From positions 1 to 64,000 of the forward strand of contig NZ_FOFR01000011.1 of NCBI RefSeq assembly GCF_900110955.1: a stretch of DNA of 64,000 nt. The letters are read 5' to 3'. Shown here piece after piece: positions 1-9,426 of the stretch; positions within the stretch are counted from its first letter, which is position 1; each line of letters starts with the position of its first letter. Below the pieces are notes generated by a model, which was not told the DNA's origin, did no database searches, and worked only from the letters and a program-made list of their open reading frames with translations. The position numbers and the translations under genes were made by a program. Origin of the DNA: Lentzea xinjiangensis (GTDB lineage: Bacteria; Actinomycetota; Actinomycetes; Mycobacteriales; Pseudonocardiaceae).

Positions 1-119
1 ATGAGGTATCCCACTCTTCGTGAGTTAAGGCCCCCAGCTAGACCACTGGGTTGATAGGCCGGAGGTGGAAGACCGGTAACGGTTGGAGCTGACTGGTACT
101 AATAGGCCGAGGACTTGTT
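1..119 (+). rRNA. 23S ribosomal RNA, 3' end (partial)
   Basis: The first ~119 bases are the extreme 3' end of a 23S rRNA gene; the rest lies upstream of the window. The stretch around 70-115 (GGTAACGGTTGGAGCTGACT, then GGTACTAATAGGCCGAGGAC) is the conserved terminal segment of bacterial 23S rRNA. A 5S gene follows about 100 bases later on the same strand, the normal rrn order. The exact 3' end is uncertain by a few bases. Confidence 0.93.
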
Positions 120-221
120 ACGAAGACGCTACGCATCCACTGTGCGGTTCTGGAAGAACAACCAGAACCGATCGAGCCCTGCCGCTGTGGCGGTTCGGGG
201 TTTGGGTTGTGAATTCCATAG

Positions 222-341
222 TGTTTCGGTGGTTATAGCGTTGGGGAAACACCCGGTCCCATTCCGAACCCGGTAGTTAAGCCCTTCTGCGCCGATGGTA
301 CTGCACTGGTTACGGTGTGGGAGAGTAGGTCGCCGCCGAAC
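222..341 (+). rRNA. rrf: 5S ribosomal RNA
   Basis: About 119 bases with the classic 5S features: the start GTTTCGGTGGTTATAGCG, the loop segment CCCATTCCGAACCCGGTAGT, and the end GGGAGAGTAGGTCGCCGCCG. The 5' and 3' ends pair (TTCGGTGG with CCGCCGAA). It follows the 23S gene as the last unit of the operon. The ends are accurate to within a few bases. Confidence 0.95.
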
Positions 342-350
342 TTTACTTCC

Positions 351-408
351 CTGAAGGGGCTTGTGATGCGGGGCACAACAACGGTGCTCGCTCGCAAGCC
401 CCTTTCAG
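351..408 (+). terminator. Terminator of the rRNA operon
   Basis: An inverted repeat just after 5S rRNA: CTGAAGGGGCTTG at 351-363 and CAAGCCCCTTTCAG at 395-408, which pair over 13 bp with one bulged base. The loop is about 31 bases and is itself GC-rich. The place and strength fit an rrn terminator, although the loop is long for an intrinsic one. It ends 20 bases before the start of the next gene. Confidence 0.6.
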
Positions 409-428
409 CATGTCCATAGGAGGATTTG

Positions 429-2993
429 GTGTCCAGGTTCGGGGATCGTCCCGGCGACCGTCAGCGTGGCCAGGGAGACCGACCGCGCCATTCCGACGGT
501 GGCCGTTCGACAGGCGATCGCAAGTTCAGCAACAACCGCAACAACCCCCAGCGTGGTGAAGGCTCCGGCGACCGCACCAACAGCGGCGGCCGTCGAGACG
601 ACCGCGCCGGCTACCGCAAGGATGACTCCGGCGATCGCGGTGGCTACCGCGGCGACCGGTCCAGCTCGGGCGACCGCGGTGGCTACCAGCGCGGCCAGGG
701 CTCGAGCGACCGCAGCGGTGGCTCGGGTGACCGTGGGGGCTACCGCGGTGGTAGTGGTTCCGGTGAGCGCAGCGGCTTCCGCAGCGACCGCCCTGCCTAC
801 CGCAAGGACGAGTCGGGCGACCGCGGTGGTTACCGCGGGGACCGCTCGGGTTCGTCCGACCGCGGTGGTTACCGCAAGAGCGAGTCGAGCGATCGTGGCG
901 GTTACCGCGGTGACCGTTCGGACGATCGCGGTGGCTACCGCAAGAGCGACTCCGGCGACCGTGGTGGTTACCGCGGCGACCGTTCCAGCTCGGGTGACCG
1001 TGGCGGCTTCCGCAGGGACGAGTCGGGCGACCGCGGTGGTTACCGCGGGGACCGCTCGGGTTCGTCCGACCGCGGCGGCTACCGCAAGAGCGACTCCGGT
1101 GGCTCGGGTGACCGCGGCGGGTTCCGCTCCGGTGACCGCGACCGCGGTGGCTACCAGCGCAGCGAGACCTCCGGCGGCTACCGCTCCGACCGCGGTGGCG
1201 ACCGCCCCGGCTTCCGCAAGGACGACTCCGGCGACCGTGGTGGTTACCGCGGCGACCGTTCCAGCTCGGGTGACCGCGGCGGCTACCGGGGTGCCGGTTC
1301 CAGCGACCGCGGCGATCGTGGTGGCTACCGCGGTGACCGCTCGGGTTCGTCCGACCGCGGCGGTTACCGCAAGAGCGAGTCGAGCGACCGCGGTGGTTAC
1401 CGCGGTGACCGTTCGGACGATCGCGGTGGCTACCGCAAGAGCGACTCCGGCGACCGTGGCGGCTACCGGGGCACCGGTTCGAGCGACCGCGGCGGTTACC
1501 GCGGCGCAGGCTCCGGTGATCGCGGTGGTTACCGCGGCCAGGGGTCGAGCGACCGGGGTGGCTACCGCAAGAGCGAGTCGGGTGACCGCGGTGGTTACCG
1601 CGGCGACCGTTCCAGCTCGGGTGACCGCGGCGGCTTCCGCAGGGACGACTCCGGTGACCGGGGTGGCTACCGCGGCGACCGTCGTGACTCGCGTCCCGCC
1701 TACCAGCGCGACGACCGCGACAACCGCGGCAGCCAGCGCAACGACGAGCGGTCCGGCCCTCAGCGCGATGATCGTCGTGATGAGCGCAGCCGTGAGCGTG
1801 CGGCGCGGTTCCAGGAGCGTCGCACCGAGCAGGAGACCACCGGCCCGGACGACATCAGCCCGAACGACATCAGCCCGAACAACATCAGCCCGAACAACAG
1901 CTCCGACAGCACCGATGTCGAGACCACCGGTCAGGACACGGCGGGTGCCGAGCGCGCCTCTGACGTGAAGGCCGAAACGGCCCCGAGCGGTGAGCGCGCG
2001 GGCTACCGCCTGGGCGACGGTGCCGCGGCCACCCGTGCCGCCGCGAGCCGCGAGCAGACCACCTCCGAGAGCGACGCCCCGGCCGGCGAGCGTGGCGACA
2101 TCGGCGGCACGTCCGGCGACTCGGACGTCCGCGACGACGTCGACAGCAGCGCCGACAGCGACAAGAGCGCCGGCGACATCGCCGACGACCGCGACGCTGA
2201 CGACGAGCGTGACGTTCGCGCGGCCGGCGCCGGCTCCGGTGCGGGCGACGACCGCCAGGCCGGCGAGAACGCCGACCAGGCTTCGCGCGACGACGCCCCC
2301 GCGCCTCGCGGCGGACGTCCCGAGCTGCCGGAGGAGGCCGACCTCTCGCTGCTCGACCCGGAGATCCGGGCCGAGCTGCGCAGCCTGCCCAAGGGGCTCG
2401 CGGAGATCATCGGACGGCACCTGGCCGCGGCCGGGCTGCTGATCGACGAGGAGCCGGAGCTCGCGCTCGAGCACGCCCGGTACGCGCGCAGCAAGGCCGC
2501 GCGGGTCGGTGTCGTGCGGGAAGCGGCGGGTCTCACCGCGTACTTCGCCGACGAGTGGGCGGAGGCGCTGAGCGAGCTGCGCGCCGCGCGCCGGATGATG
2601 ACCGGTCCCGGCCACCTCGCGATCATGGCCGACTGCGAGCGGGCGCTCGGGCGTCCGGAGCGGGCCATCGACCTCGCCAAGGACCCGGCGGCCAAGGAGC
2701 TCAGCCAGGAGGACGAGATCGAGCTGCGGATCGTCGCGGCCGCCGCTCGGCGCGACATGGGCCAGCTCGACGCGGCCGTCGTGGCGCTGCAGGGGCCGGA
2801 CCTCGATCCCGGGCAGCGCACCCCCTACTCGGCGCGGCTCTTCTACGCTTACGCCGACAACCTGGCCGCGGCCGGTCGCACCGAGGAAGCGGTCAAGTGG
2901 TTCCTCAACGCCGCCGAGGCTGACGACGACGGGGAGACGGACGCCGCCGAGCGCGCGTTCGAGCTGACCCACGAGGAGACCGCGCAGCAGTGA
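429..2993 (+). CDS. Arginine/glycine-rich repeat protein with C-terminal TPR domain (Rv1691-like)
   Basis: An 854-aa protein in three parts. Residues ~1-440 are low complexity, built from about 26 hand-counted copies of DRGG[YF] joined by SGDR, RKSE and GDRS units. Residues ~440-625 are acidic, Ser/Thr/Asp-rich and probably disordered. Residues ~626-854 are helical and TPR-like. Position and C-terminus match the TPR protein Rv1691 at the head of the same gene order in M. tuberculosis. The RG part resembles RGG/RG RNA-binding and phase-separating regions, but that role is inference. The GTG at 429 is chosen over TTG 426 because AGGAGGA (418-424) leaves 4 bases to GTG and only one to TTG. It overlaps the next gene by 4 bases (GTGA). 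A long antisense frame here is an effect of the repeat composition. Confidence 0.88.
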   Translation: MSRFGDRPGDRQRGQGDRPRHSDGGRSTGDRKFSNNRNNPQRGEGSGDRTNSGGRRDDRAGYRKDDSGDRGGYRGDRSSSGDRGGYQRGQGSSDRSGGSGDRGGYRGGSGSGERSGFRSDRPAYRKDESGDRGGYRGDRSGSSDRGGYRKSESSDRGGYRGDRSDDRGGYRKSDSGDRGGYRGDRSSSGDRGGFRRDESGDRGGYRGDRSGSSDRGGYRKSDSGGSGDRGGFRSGDRDRGGYQRSETSGGYRSDRGGDRPGFRKDDSGDRGGYRGDRSSSGDRGGYRGAGSSDRGDRGGYRGDRSGSSDRGGYRKSESSDRGGYRGDRSDDRGGYRKSDSGDRGGYRGTGSSDRGGYRGAGSGDRGGYRGQGSSDRGGYRKSESGDRGGYRGDRSSSGDRGGFRRDDSGDRGGYRGDRRDSRPAYQRDDRDNRGSQRNDERSGPQRDDRRDERSRERAARFQERRTEQETTGPDDISPNDISPNNISPNNSSDSTDVETTGQDTAGAERASDVKAETAPSGERAGYRLGDGAAATRAAASREQTTSESDAPAGERGDIGGTSGDSDVRDDVDSSADSDKSAGDIADDRDADDERDVRAAGAGSGAGDDRQAGENADQASRDDAPAPRGGRPELPEEADLSLLDPEIRAELRSLPKGLAEIIGRHLAAAGLLIDEEPELALEHARYARSKAARVGVVREAAGLTAYFADEWAEALSELRAARRMMTGPGHLAIMADCERALGRPERAIDLAKDPAAKELSQEDEIELRIVAAAARRDMGQLDAAVVALQGPDLDPGQRTPYSARLFYAYADNLAAAGRTEEAVKWFLNAAEADDDGETDAAERAFELTHEETAQQ

Positions 2994-3784
2994 GCGAGAC
3001 GTTGGTCGACCGGTACGACGCTTTGCTGATCGATCTCGACGGCACCGTCTACCGCGGAAAAGAGGCCGTGCCCGGAGCCGCCGAAGCCATCGCGCGGGCG
3101 AGGGACAAGGGTCTCGGGATCCGCTACGTCACCAACAACGCCTCCCGCTCACCGCAGGAGGTCGCCGACCACCTCGTCGAGCTCGGGTTCTCCACGAGCG
3201 TCGACGAGGTGAGCACCTCCTCCCAGGCGGGCGCGGCCATGCTGGCCGAACGCCTGCCGAAGCGCTCCACCGTGCTCGTGCTCGGCACCGAGGCCCTGGA
3301 GGCCGAGGTGTTCAAGCGCGGTCTCATCCCGACCGACACCGCCGAGGGCGCGGTGGCGGTCCTGCAGGGCCTCAGCATGGACCTCGGCTGGCGCGAGCTG
3401 GCCGAGGCCGCGGTGGCCATCCGCTCCGGTGCGCTGTGGGTGGCGTGCAACGTCGACGCCACCCTGCCCACCGAGCGCGGGCTGCTGCCCGGCAACGGCT
3501 CCCTCGTCGCGGCGCTCAGGACGGCCACCGACCAGGAGCCGCTCGTCGCCGGCAAGCCCGCCACCCCGCTGTTGCAGCAGGCGGCGAAGGACCTCGGCGC
3601 GCACCGCCCGCTGGTCGTCGGTGACCGGCTCGACACCGACGTCCTGGGCGCGGTCAACGCGGGCATGGACTCGCTGCTCGTGCTCACGGGCGTGTCGACG
3701 GAGCAAGAGGCGCAAGCGCTTCCGGATGAGCAGAAGCCCACGTATGTCGGCGCGGACCTGTCAGTGCTCCATCGGCTACCGTAG
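2990..3784 (+). CDS. HAD-superfamily IIA phosphatase (Rv1692-like)
   Basis: A 264-aa HAD hydrolase. The nucleophile motif DLDGTVY lies near the N-terminus (Asp15 and Asp17), TNNASRSP is motif II, and [17 protein letters not shown] is the C-terminal Mg-binding motif. The fold matches NagD/phosphoglycolate-phosphatase type IIA proteins. The M. tuberculosis protein at this position, Rv1692, is described as a glycerol-3-phosphate phosphatase, so that substrate is likely by synteny but not shown here. Rv1692 is longer and carries a GNAT-like C-terminal extension, which this protein lacks. GTG start overlaps the previous stop by 4 bases, suggesting translational coupling. Confidence 0.88.
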   Translation: MSETLVDRYDALLIDLDGTVYRGKEAVPGAAEAIARARDKGLGIRYVTNNASRSPQEVADHLVELGFSTSVDEVSTSSQAGAAMLAERLPKRSTVLVLGTEALEAEVFKRGLIPTDTAEGAVAVLQGLSMDLGWRELAEAAVAIRSGALWVACNVDATLPTERGLLPGNGSLVAALRTATDQEPLVAGKPATPLLQQAAKDLGAHRPLVVGDRLDTDVLGAVNAGMDSLLVLTGVSTEQEAQALPDEQKPTYVGADLSVLHRLP

Positions 3785-3788
3785 GTCT

Positions 3789-3956
3789 GTGAACTACCCC
3801 CTGCCCGGACCGCCGCCCAACCCGGCCGACGCCATCGACGGCGCGCTGGAGAGGCTCGACGGGCTCGAGAACGTCCCCCTCGCCGAGCACGTGGCGCGGT
3901 TCGACGCCGTGCACGCCACGCTCACCGAAGCACTGTCGAGCATCGACAAGGTGTGA
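3789..3956 (+). CDS. Small conserved protein (Rv1693-like), 55 aa
   Basis: A 55-aa ORF starting at GTG 3789, four bases after the phosphatase stop and seven before tlyA. It starts with a Pro-rich stretch (NYPLPGPPPNP) and continues as an amphipathic helical segment (LERLDGLENVPLAEHVARFDAVHATLTEAL). M. tuberculosis has a protein of similar size, Rv1693, in exactly this slot. Function unknown. A larger in-frame reading runs back into the phosphatase gene but would be wholly overlapping, so the short form is preferred. Confidence 0.72.
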   Translation: MNYPLPGPPPNPADAIDGALERLDGLENVPLAEHVARFDAVHATLTEALSSIDKV

Positions 3957-3962
3957 TGCACA

Positions 3963-4760
3963 GTGCCTCGCAGGGTGCGGCTCGACGCCGAACTCGTGCG
4001 CAGGGGGCTCGCCAGGTCCCGTGAGCACGCCAGCCAACTCGTCGCGGACGGCCGCGTCACGGTGCGCGGCACCGTCGCGACCAAGCCCGCGACCGCCGTG
4101 GAGACCTCCGACGCGGTCGTCGTGAAGGACCTCGGCAACGACCCGAACTGGGCGTCCCGGGGCGCGCACAAGCTGATCGGCGCGCTCGACGCGTTCAAGA
4201 TCGACCCCACCGGCAAGCGTTGTCTCGACGCCGGCGCATCCACTGGCGGTTTCACCGACGTGCTGCTGCGGGGCGGCGCACGGCAGGTCGTCGCGGCCGA
4301 CGTCGGCCGGGGCCTGCTCGACTGGAAGCTGCAGACCGACGACCGGGTCGTGGTGAAGGACAAAACCAACGTCCGCACCCTCACGCCCGAGGACATCGGC
4401 GGCGAAGTTGAACTCGTGGTGGCCGATCTTTCGTTCATCTCGTTGAGGCTTGTGCTCCCCGCACTGGCCGCGTGCCTCGACGAGGAGGGCGACCTGCTGC
4501 CGATGGTCAAGCCCCAGTTCGAGGTCGGCAAGGAACGCCTCGGCTCCGGTGGCGTCGTGCGCGACCCGGAGCTGCGCGCCGCAGCCGTCCTCGAGGTGAC
4601 CAGGGCCGCCGGACAGCTCGGCCTCGCGACGAACGGTGTCGTCGCGAGCCCGCTGCCCGGCCCGTCCGGCAACGTCGAGTACTTCCTCTGGCTCCGCAAG
4701 GGCGACCCGGTCGACCCCGCGGAGATGGTGCGCACCGCCGTCGAAGAAGGGCCCCAATGA
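3963..4760 (+). CDS. tlyA: TlyA family rRNA (cytidine-2'-O)-methyltransferase
   Basis: A 265-aa protein with an N-terminal S4 RNA-binding domain (residues ~1-60, [21 protein letters not shown]) and an FtsJ/RrmJ-type SAM methyltransferase domain. The SAM-binding motif is [14 protein letters not shown], followed by [11 protein letters not shown]. Family members methylate 2'-O of a cytidine in 16S rRNA, and in mycobacteria also one in 23S rRNA, and their loss gives capreomycin resistance; some actinobacterial members are also called hemolysin A. GTG start at 3963; the stop overlaps the NAD kinase start (ATGA). Confidence 0.95.
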   Translation: MPRRVRLDAELVRRGLARSREHASQLVADGRVTVRGTVATKPATAVETSDAVVVKDLGNDPNWASRGAHKLIGALDAFKIDPTGKRCLDAGASTGGFTDVLLRGGARQVVAADVGRGLLDWKLQTDDRVVVKDKTNVRTLTPEDIGGEVELVVADLSFISLRLVLPALAACLDEEGDLLPMVKPQFEVGKERLGSGGVVRDPELRAAAVLEVTRAAGQLGLATNGVVASPLPGPSGNVEYFLWLRKGDPVDPAEMVRTAVEEGPQ

Positions 4761-5647
4761 GGGAAGTCCTGCTGGTCGTCCACACGGGCCACCAGAGCAA
4801 CATCGATCTCGCCCGACAGGTGGCCGGCCGGCTCGCGGTCGGAGGCGTCACGACGAGGGTGCTCGACGACGAGGCGCGTGACCTCGGCCCGTCGTGCTGC
4901 ACCAAGGTCGTGCCCGCCGACGACCACGCGGCCGAGGGCACCGAGCTCGTCCTGGTGCTGGGCGGTGACGGCACGCTGCTGCGCGGCGCCGAGCTCGCCC
5001 GCCCGGCGCGGGTGCCGGTGCTCGGCGTCAACCTGGGCCGGGTCGGGTTCCTCGCGGAAGCCGACGGGGACGCGCTGCACGAGGCCGTCGGCCACGTGCT
5101 GGAGCGCGACTACTTCGTCGAAGAGCGCATGACGCTCGACCTCGTCGCGAAGGTCGACGGCGAGGTCGTCGTGGAGACGTGGGCGCTCAACGAGGTCAGC
5201 GTCGAGAAGCTGATCCGCGAACGCATCCTCGAGGTCGTCGTCGAGGTCGACGGACGGCCGGTGTCGGCGTTCGGCTGCGACGGCGTGCTGTGCGCGACGC
5301 CGACGGGTTCGACGGCGTACGCGTTCTCGGCGGGCGGACCGGTCGTGTGGCCGGACGTCCAGGCGATCCTGGTGGTGCCGAGCAACGCGCACGCGCTGTT
5401 CGCCCGCCCGCTGGTCGTCTCGCCCAAGTCGCACGTCGCGTTCGAGATCGAGTCGACCGGGCACCCCGCCGCGCTGTCGGCGGACGGGCGGCGCACGTTC
5501 GAGCTGCCCGCGGGCGCGCGGATCGAGATCGTGGAGGGCGCGGTGCCGCTCAAGGTCGTGCGGCTGCGCCAGGCTCCGTTCACCGACCGGCTGGTCGAGA
5601 AGTTCGACCTGCCGGTGAAGGGATGGCGAGGGCCATCGGCAGGCTGA
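4757..5647 (+). CDS. nadK: NAD kinase
   Basis: A 296-aa ATP/polyphosphate-NAD kinase, which makes NADP from NAD. The GGDGT motif sits at residues ~69-73 ([13 protein letters not shown]), followed by [14 protein letters not shown] and the conserved [17 protein letters not shown] segment that binds NAD. Length is normal. ATG at 4757 overlaps the tlyA stop by 4 bases. The order tlyA-nadK-recN is conserved in M. tuberculosis (Rv1694-Rv1696). Confidence 0.96.
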   Translation: MREVLLVVHTGHQSNIDLARQVAGRLAVGGVTTRVLDDEARDLGPSCCTKVVPADDHAAEGTELVLVLGGDGTLLRGAELARPARVPVLGVNLGRVGFLAEADGDALHEAVGHVLERDYFVEERMTLDLVAKVDGEVVVETWALNEVSVEKLIRERILEVVVEVDGRPVSAFGCDGVLCATPTGSTAYAFSAGGPVVWPDVQAILVVPSNAHALFARPLVVSPKSHVAFEIESTGHPAALSADGRRTFELPAGARIEIVEGAVPLKVVRLRQAPFTDRLVEKFDLPVKGWRGPSAG

Positions 5648-5727
5648 CCGCGCCGCTCGGTGCGTCGGCACTCGCTCGTTATGGTGCCCGCGAGGAAATG
5701 TCGGACTCGACAAGTAAGGTTCGCCCT

Positions 5728-7509
5728 GTGCTGGCCGAGATGCGCATCAATGGCCTTGGCGTGATCGACGAGGCCACCCTTGAACTAGACCCCGGGTTCA
5801 CCGTCGTGACGGGTGAGACCGGCGCGGGCAAGACCATGGTCGTGACCGGGTTGCACCTGCTCGGCGGTGGCCGGGCGGAGGCGTCCCGCGTGCGCACCGG
5901 CGCCGACAAGGCGGTGGTCGAAGGCCGCTTCCAGGCCCCGGCGGGCAGCCCCGCCGCGAAGGTGGCGGAGGAGGTCGGCGGCGAGGCCGACGAGGACGGG
6001 TCGCTGATCGCGATCCGCACCGTCGGCGCCGACGGCCGGTCCCGCGCCCACGTCGGCGGCCGGTCGGTGCCGGTCGGCGTGCTGTCCGAACTGGCGGAGC
6101 AGCTCATCGCCGTCCACGGCCAGAACGACCAGCTACGCCTCATGCGCCCCACGGAGCAGCGCGGCGTGCTGGACCGCTTCGCGGGCGACGACGTGGCCGA
6201 GCCGTTGCGCGAGTACCAGCGCATCCGCGAGGAGTGGCTGCGCGTCTCCGCCGAGCTGCGCGAGCGCACCGAGCGCTCCCGCGAGCTGGCGCGCGAAGCC
6301 GACCTGCTGCGGCACGGCCTGGCGGAGATCGACGCCGTCGCCCCGGTGCAGGGCGAGGACGCCGAGCTGCACGACGAAGCACGCCGGCTGGCCGACGCCG
6401 ACCAGCTCCGCGAGGCGGCCCAGGGCGCGCAGTACGCGGTGTCGGGCTCGCTGGAAGGCGACCCGGACAACCCCGGCGCCCTGGGGCTGATCTCCGAAGC
6501 CGCGCGCCGCCTGTCCACGTCCGAGGACCCGAAGCTGCGCGACCTCGAACCGCGCCTGGTCGAGGCGGCGACGCTGCTGGCCGACGTCGGCGCCGAGATC
6601 TCCGCCTACCTCGACCACCTGGAAGCCGACCCCGGCCGCCTGGAACAGGTCCTGCAGCGCCAGGCCGAGCTGAAGGCGCTGACCCGCAAGTACGCCGCGG
6701 ACGTCGACGGCGTGATCGCGTGGGCCGCCGACGCCCGCGCGCGCCTCGACGGCCTCGATACCTCGGAAGAGGCACTGACGGCCCTGGCCACCCGCCGCGA
6801 CGAACTGGCCGTCGAACTCGCCGCCCTGGCCGAGCAGGTCACCGCCGCGCGCGTCGAGGCCGCCCTCGAACTGGGCAAGGCCGTCACCGAGGAGCTCGAC
6901 GGCCTCGCGATGCCGCACGCCTCGGTCGAGCTGGCCGTGCGCCCCCGCCACGCCGAGTCGGGCGACCCGCAGGCGTTGACGGTGGGCCGCTCGATCCTGC
7001 ACGCGGGCTCGTCGGGCGTCGACGACGTGGAGCTGCGCCTGATCTCGCACCCCGGTGCCCCGGCCCTGCCGGTGCACAAGGGCGCGTCGGGCGGCGAGCT
7101 CTCGCGCGTGATGCTCGCGCTCGAGGTCGTGCTGTCGCACTCGGACCCGGTCCCGACCCTGGTCTTCGACGAGGTGGACGCCGGCGTCGGTGGCCGCGCC
7201 GCGGTCGAGGTGGGCCGCAGGCTCGCGCGCCTGGCCCGCTCGCACCAGGTCATCGTGGTGACGCACCTGCCGCAGGTGGCGGCGTTCGCCGACCGGCACC
7301 TCGTGGTGGACAAGTCGGCCGACGGCACGTTCACGCGGTCCGCGGTGCGCAAGCTCGACGAGACGCAGCGCGTCGTCGAGCTGGCCCGCATGCTGGCCGG
7401 CATGGACTCGACGGACACCGGGCGCGCGCACGCCGAGGAACTGCTGGCGGCGGCCAAGGCGGACAAGTCGTCGGCGCCGGTGGTGCGGCGGCGCAAGAAG
7501 AAGGCCTGA
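5728..7509 (+). CDS. recN: DNA repair protein RecN
   Basis: A 593-aa SMC-like ATPase for double-strand break repair. Walker A is TGETGAGKT (residues ~31-39). A long charged coiled-coil region fills the middle. The ABC signature SGGELSRVMLALE, Walker B TLVFDEVDAGVGG and VTHLPQVAAFAD lie in the C-terminal part. GTG 5728 is chosen because the following residues (LAEMRINGLGVIDEA) align with the usual RecN N-terminus and a purine-rich AAGG is upstream. ATG 5698 is in frame but has RBS spacing of only about one base. The last ~30 coding bases are duplicated 119 bp downstream. Confidence 0.95.
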   Translation: MLAEMRINGLGVIDEATLELDPGFTVVTGETGAGKTMVVTGLHLLGGGRAEASRVRTGADKAVVEGRFQAPAGSPAAKVAEEVGGEADEDGSLIAIRTVGADGRSRAHVGGRSVPVGVLSELAEQLIAVHGQNDQLRLMRPTEQRGVLDRFAGDDVAEPLREYQRIREEWLRVSAELRERTERSRELAREADLLRHGLAEIDAVAPVQGEDAELHDEARRLADADQLREAAQGAQYAVSGSLEGDPDNPGALGLISEAARRLSTSEDPKLRDLEPRLVEAATLLADVGAEISAYLDHLEADPGRLEQVLQRQAELKALTRKYAADVDGVIAWAADARARLDGLDTSEEALTALATRRDELAVELAALAEQVTAARVEAALELGKAVTEELDGLAMPHASVELAVRPRHAESGDPQALTVGRSILHAGSSGVDDVELRLISHPGAPALPVHKGASGGELSRVMLALEVVLSHSDPVPTLVFDEVDAGVGGRAAVEVGRRLARLARSHQVIVVTHLPQVAAFADRHLVVDKSADGTFTRSAVRKLDETQRVVELARMLAGMDSTDTGRAHAEELLAAAKADKSSAPVVRRRKKKA

Positions 7510-7653
7510 CGCGCCGGGTCTGTGCCGCGGATCGCCCTTGGTGTTGTAGGGGAGGGGCTGGCTTGCTGTGGATGGGAGCCGGCCGAGGGTGTCCGCCGGT
7601 CGTGCGGCGGCGTAGGAAGAAGGCCTGACGTACCGGGTTCGTGCTTGCCGCGG
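7476..7653 (+). repeat. Direct duplication of the recN 3' end
   Basis: Two related copies of ~55-59 bp lie 119 bp apart: 7476-7530 (end of recN plus flank) and 7595-7653 (non-coding). Both contain GTGCGGCGGCG, AAGAAGGCCTGACG and an ACCGGGT/GCCGGGT tail, so the copy even carries the RRRKKA-stop end of recN. Scattered substitutions show that the duplication is not recent. The 321-bp gap 7510-7830 has no other recognisable feature apart from the upstream region of the next gene. Confidence 0.8.
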
Positions 7654-7830
7654 TGAGGTTTCTCGTGCGCGGGTGCGCTTGGCCGGATCGCTTTCGTGTC
7701 GCGGCCGCAGGCTGTTGATCCCGCCTCGCCCCACACCGCTGATCCCGACGGGATTCGGCATGATGGGGAACGTGACCGGTCATCGGTCAGCGGACGCACA
7801 CGGTGGTGCGGTGGAAGGTGGACCATAGTC

Positions 7831-8418
7831 GTGACCACGCGCCGGGTGTTCGGGGCGGTGCTGGTGTTCGTCGCGGCCGGGCTGGCGGTGGCGGCGTCGT
7901 TCCTGAACGCCTACGCGGTCCAGGTCACGGTGGGTGGCCGGGTCCTGCGGTTCGAGGCCACGTCGTGGGCGGTCGAACGGGACGACTTCCGCGGGGCGTT
8001 GATGCTCGTGCCGATCGAGTTCGGGGAGCCCGCCGTCGGCGCGGCGCTGGTGATGGCGTTGTCGGCGGTGCTGGCGTTCCGGGTTCCGGCGATGAGGGTG
8101 GGGTCGTTGCTCGGCGCCGGGTTGCTGGCGGGGGTGGCCTGGTCCGCGGTCGGGTCCGTGCGGTCGACGGTGACGAAGCTGCAGGAGATCGACTCACCGG
8201 TGACCGTGGCGGTCGAGCAGGGGGACGGGATCACCTTGCTCGTCGTGGCGGCCGGGGTGGCCGTGGTGTCGGCGGTGCTGCACCAGGAGCTGCCGAAGCC
8301 GGCACGGACCGGGCAGACCGCGGACGGTGTGGTGATCCACCAGCTCGACGACGAGCCGGACGACACCGACACGCCTCCATACGGGTACCCGGTAGTCGTG
8401 GAGCCGAAGGATGGCTGA
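7831..8418 (+). CDS. Small membrane protein 1 of a four-gene set
   Basis: A 195-aa protein with about four hydrophobic segments: residues ~7-28, ~68-86, ~91-110 and ~131-149. The first hydrophobic helix is followed by an outward loop (TVGGRVLRFEATSWAV). The cytoplasmic tail ends in VVIHQLDDEPDDTDTPPYGYP, closely matched in the next gene. Function unknown. GTG 7831 puts the start directly before the first membrane helix; a longer reading from ATG 7696 would add a poor N-terminus. The stop overlaps the next gene by 8 bases. This gene set interrupts the recN-steA neighbourhood known from mycobacteria. Confidence 0.72.
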   Translation: MTTRRVFGAVLVFVAAGLAVAASFLNAYAVQVTVGGRVLRFEATSWAVERDDFRGALMLVPIEFGEPAVGAALVMALSAVLAFRVPAMRVGSLLGAGLLAGVAWSAVGSVRSTVTKLQEIDSPVTVAVEQGDGITLLVVAAGVAVVSAVLHQELPKPARTGQTADGVVIHQLDDEPDDTDTPPYGYPVVVEPKDG

Positions 8419-8998
8419 CCGCCGCAAGATCGCACCGGTGCTGCTGGTGCTGGGAGCGGGACTGGCGGTCGTCGCCGGCTTCCGCACGACCTACAGCACC
8501 GTCTACCGGGGGTACGGGCCGGAGGTGACGATCTCCAGCACGTTGTGGACCACCACGTCCGATCCCTCCGACGGTCCCGCGGCGCAGCCCGCGCAGTACG
8601 CGGCCGGCTGGCCGGTGGTGATCAGCGCCCTGGTCGTGGTCGCCGCGGTGGTGCTGATGACGCGCGAGCGCACCGCGGTCGCCGGGCGTCCGCTGGCCGT
8701 GGGCGGGGCGGGCGCGCTGGCCGGTGTCGTGTTCTCCTACCTCAGCCAGGTCTGGCGGCTGGAGGACCTGGTGCAGCAGCTACCGCCGGACTCCGGGCTG
8801 ACGTACGAGCTGAACTACCTCAGCGGTATGCACCTCCTGGTCGCGGCGGCGATCATCGCCTTGGCCGGCGCCGCGCTCGCGCAGCGCGGCCCACAATCCG
8901 TGCAACCACGAGAAGAGGTTGTCGTGCACCAGCTCGGCGCGGACGACGACACGCCGCCGTTCGGAATCGCCATCCCGGACGAGCGGGAGGCGCGGTGA
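8411..8998 (+). CDS. Small membrane protein 2 of a four-gene set
   Basis: 195 aa, again about four membrane segments with a first helix of APVLLVLGAGLAVVAGF type and an exported loop after it. The C-terminal tail VVVHQLGADDDTPPFGIAIP repeats the pattern of its upstream neighbour (VVxHQL, acidic run, DTPPxG), which suggests that the two are paralogs. ATG 8411 lies within the 3' end of the previous gene, and its stop overlaps the next start (GTGA). Function unknown. Confidence 0.75.
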   Translation: MADRRKIAPVLLVLGAGLAVVAGFRTTYSTVYRGYGPEVTISSTLWTTTSDPSDGPAAQPAQYAAGWPVVISALVVVAAVVLMTRERTAVAGRPLAVGGAGALAGVVFSYLSQVWRLEDLVQQLPPDSGLTYELNYLSGMHLLVAAAIIALAGAALAQRGPQSVQPREEVVVHQLGADDDTPPFGIAIPDEREAR

Positions 8999-9426
8999 TC
9001 GGCCGGGCCACGGCGGTCGCGCTGATCGCGGCCGGGGTCGTGCTGACCGCGACGGCCATGGTGCTGCCCTGGTACTCGACCGCCTACCCCGGCGATGTGG
9101 AGGTCGTGGTCAGGGCCTGGGGCACGGAGGTCGTCAACAAGCCCGGCGACTGGCCCGCCGGTGACCTGTCGCCCTGGTACGGCCTGCCGATCGCGGTCAC
9201 GGCCGCGCTCCTCACGGCGGGCATCTGGGTCGGCAGGGCCGCGCTGGCGGGGGCCGCGGCCCAGCTCGGTGCCGTCGGCGTGATCGCGGCGCTGCTGGTC
9301 TCCGAGCGCGGCCACGCGGTCGAGCAGCAGGGCGACTTCGCGATCGGCTTCGGGCTGGTGTTCCTCGCGCTGGGAACGCTGACCGCGTTCGCCGGTGCCG
9401 TCGCCGTCCAGCGGGAGGCGGCGTGA
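8995..9426 (+). CDS. Small membrane protein 3 of a four-gene set
   Basis: 143 aa, with an N-terminal helix (ATAVALIAAGVVLTATAMVLPWY) and further hydrophobic segments around residues 62-80, 83-101 and 114-137. It lacks the VVxHQL tail of the first two. Its GTG start overlaps the previous stop by 4 bases, and its own stop overlaps the next GTG by 4, so the four genes are almost certainly one operon. Function unknown; the topology suggests a partner of a membrane complex. Confidence 0.7.
   Translation: MIGRATAVALIAAGVVLTATAMVLPWYSTAYPGDVEVVVRAWGTEVVNKPGDWPAGDLSPWYGLPIAVTAALLTAGIWVGRAALAGAAAQLGAVGVIAALLVSERGHAVEQQGDFAIGFGLVFLALGTLTAFAGAVAVQREAA

Noticed and set aside
120..221. tRNA gene in the 23S-5S spacer
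   Set aside because: No cloverleaf or TTC-loop signature could be found in the 100-base spacer.
600..1700. Repeats that might suggest a CRISPR or tandem non-coding array
   Set aside because: Repeat units are in frame, protein-coding (DRGGYR), variable in spacing and without unique spacers.
466..1968. 500-codon forward frame of Ala/Thr/Arg repeats
   Set aside because: A frame shadow of the same repeats; low complexity and wholly inside the real gene.
405..2972. 855-codon open frame on the reverse strand over the RG-repeat gene
   Set aside because: Its product is an Ala/Val/Thr repeat that mirrors the arginine/glycine codons of the forward gene; no ribosome binding site, and the forward gene has RBS, synteny and a TPR domain.
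3794..5713. Long reverse frame across tlyA and nadK
   Set aside because: Arg/Ser/Pro-rich shadow of high-GC coding DNA; no domains.
6133..7761. Long reverse frame across recN
   Set aside because: Shadow frame; the forward RecN has all motifs.
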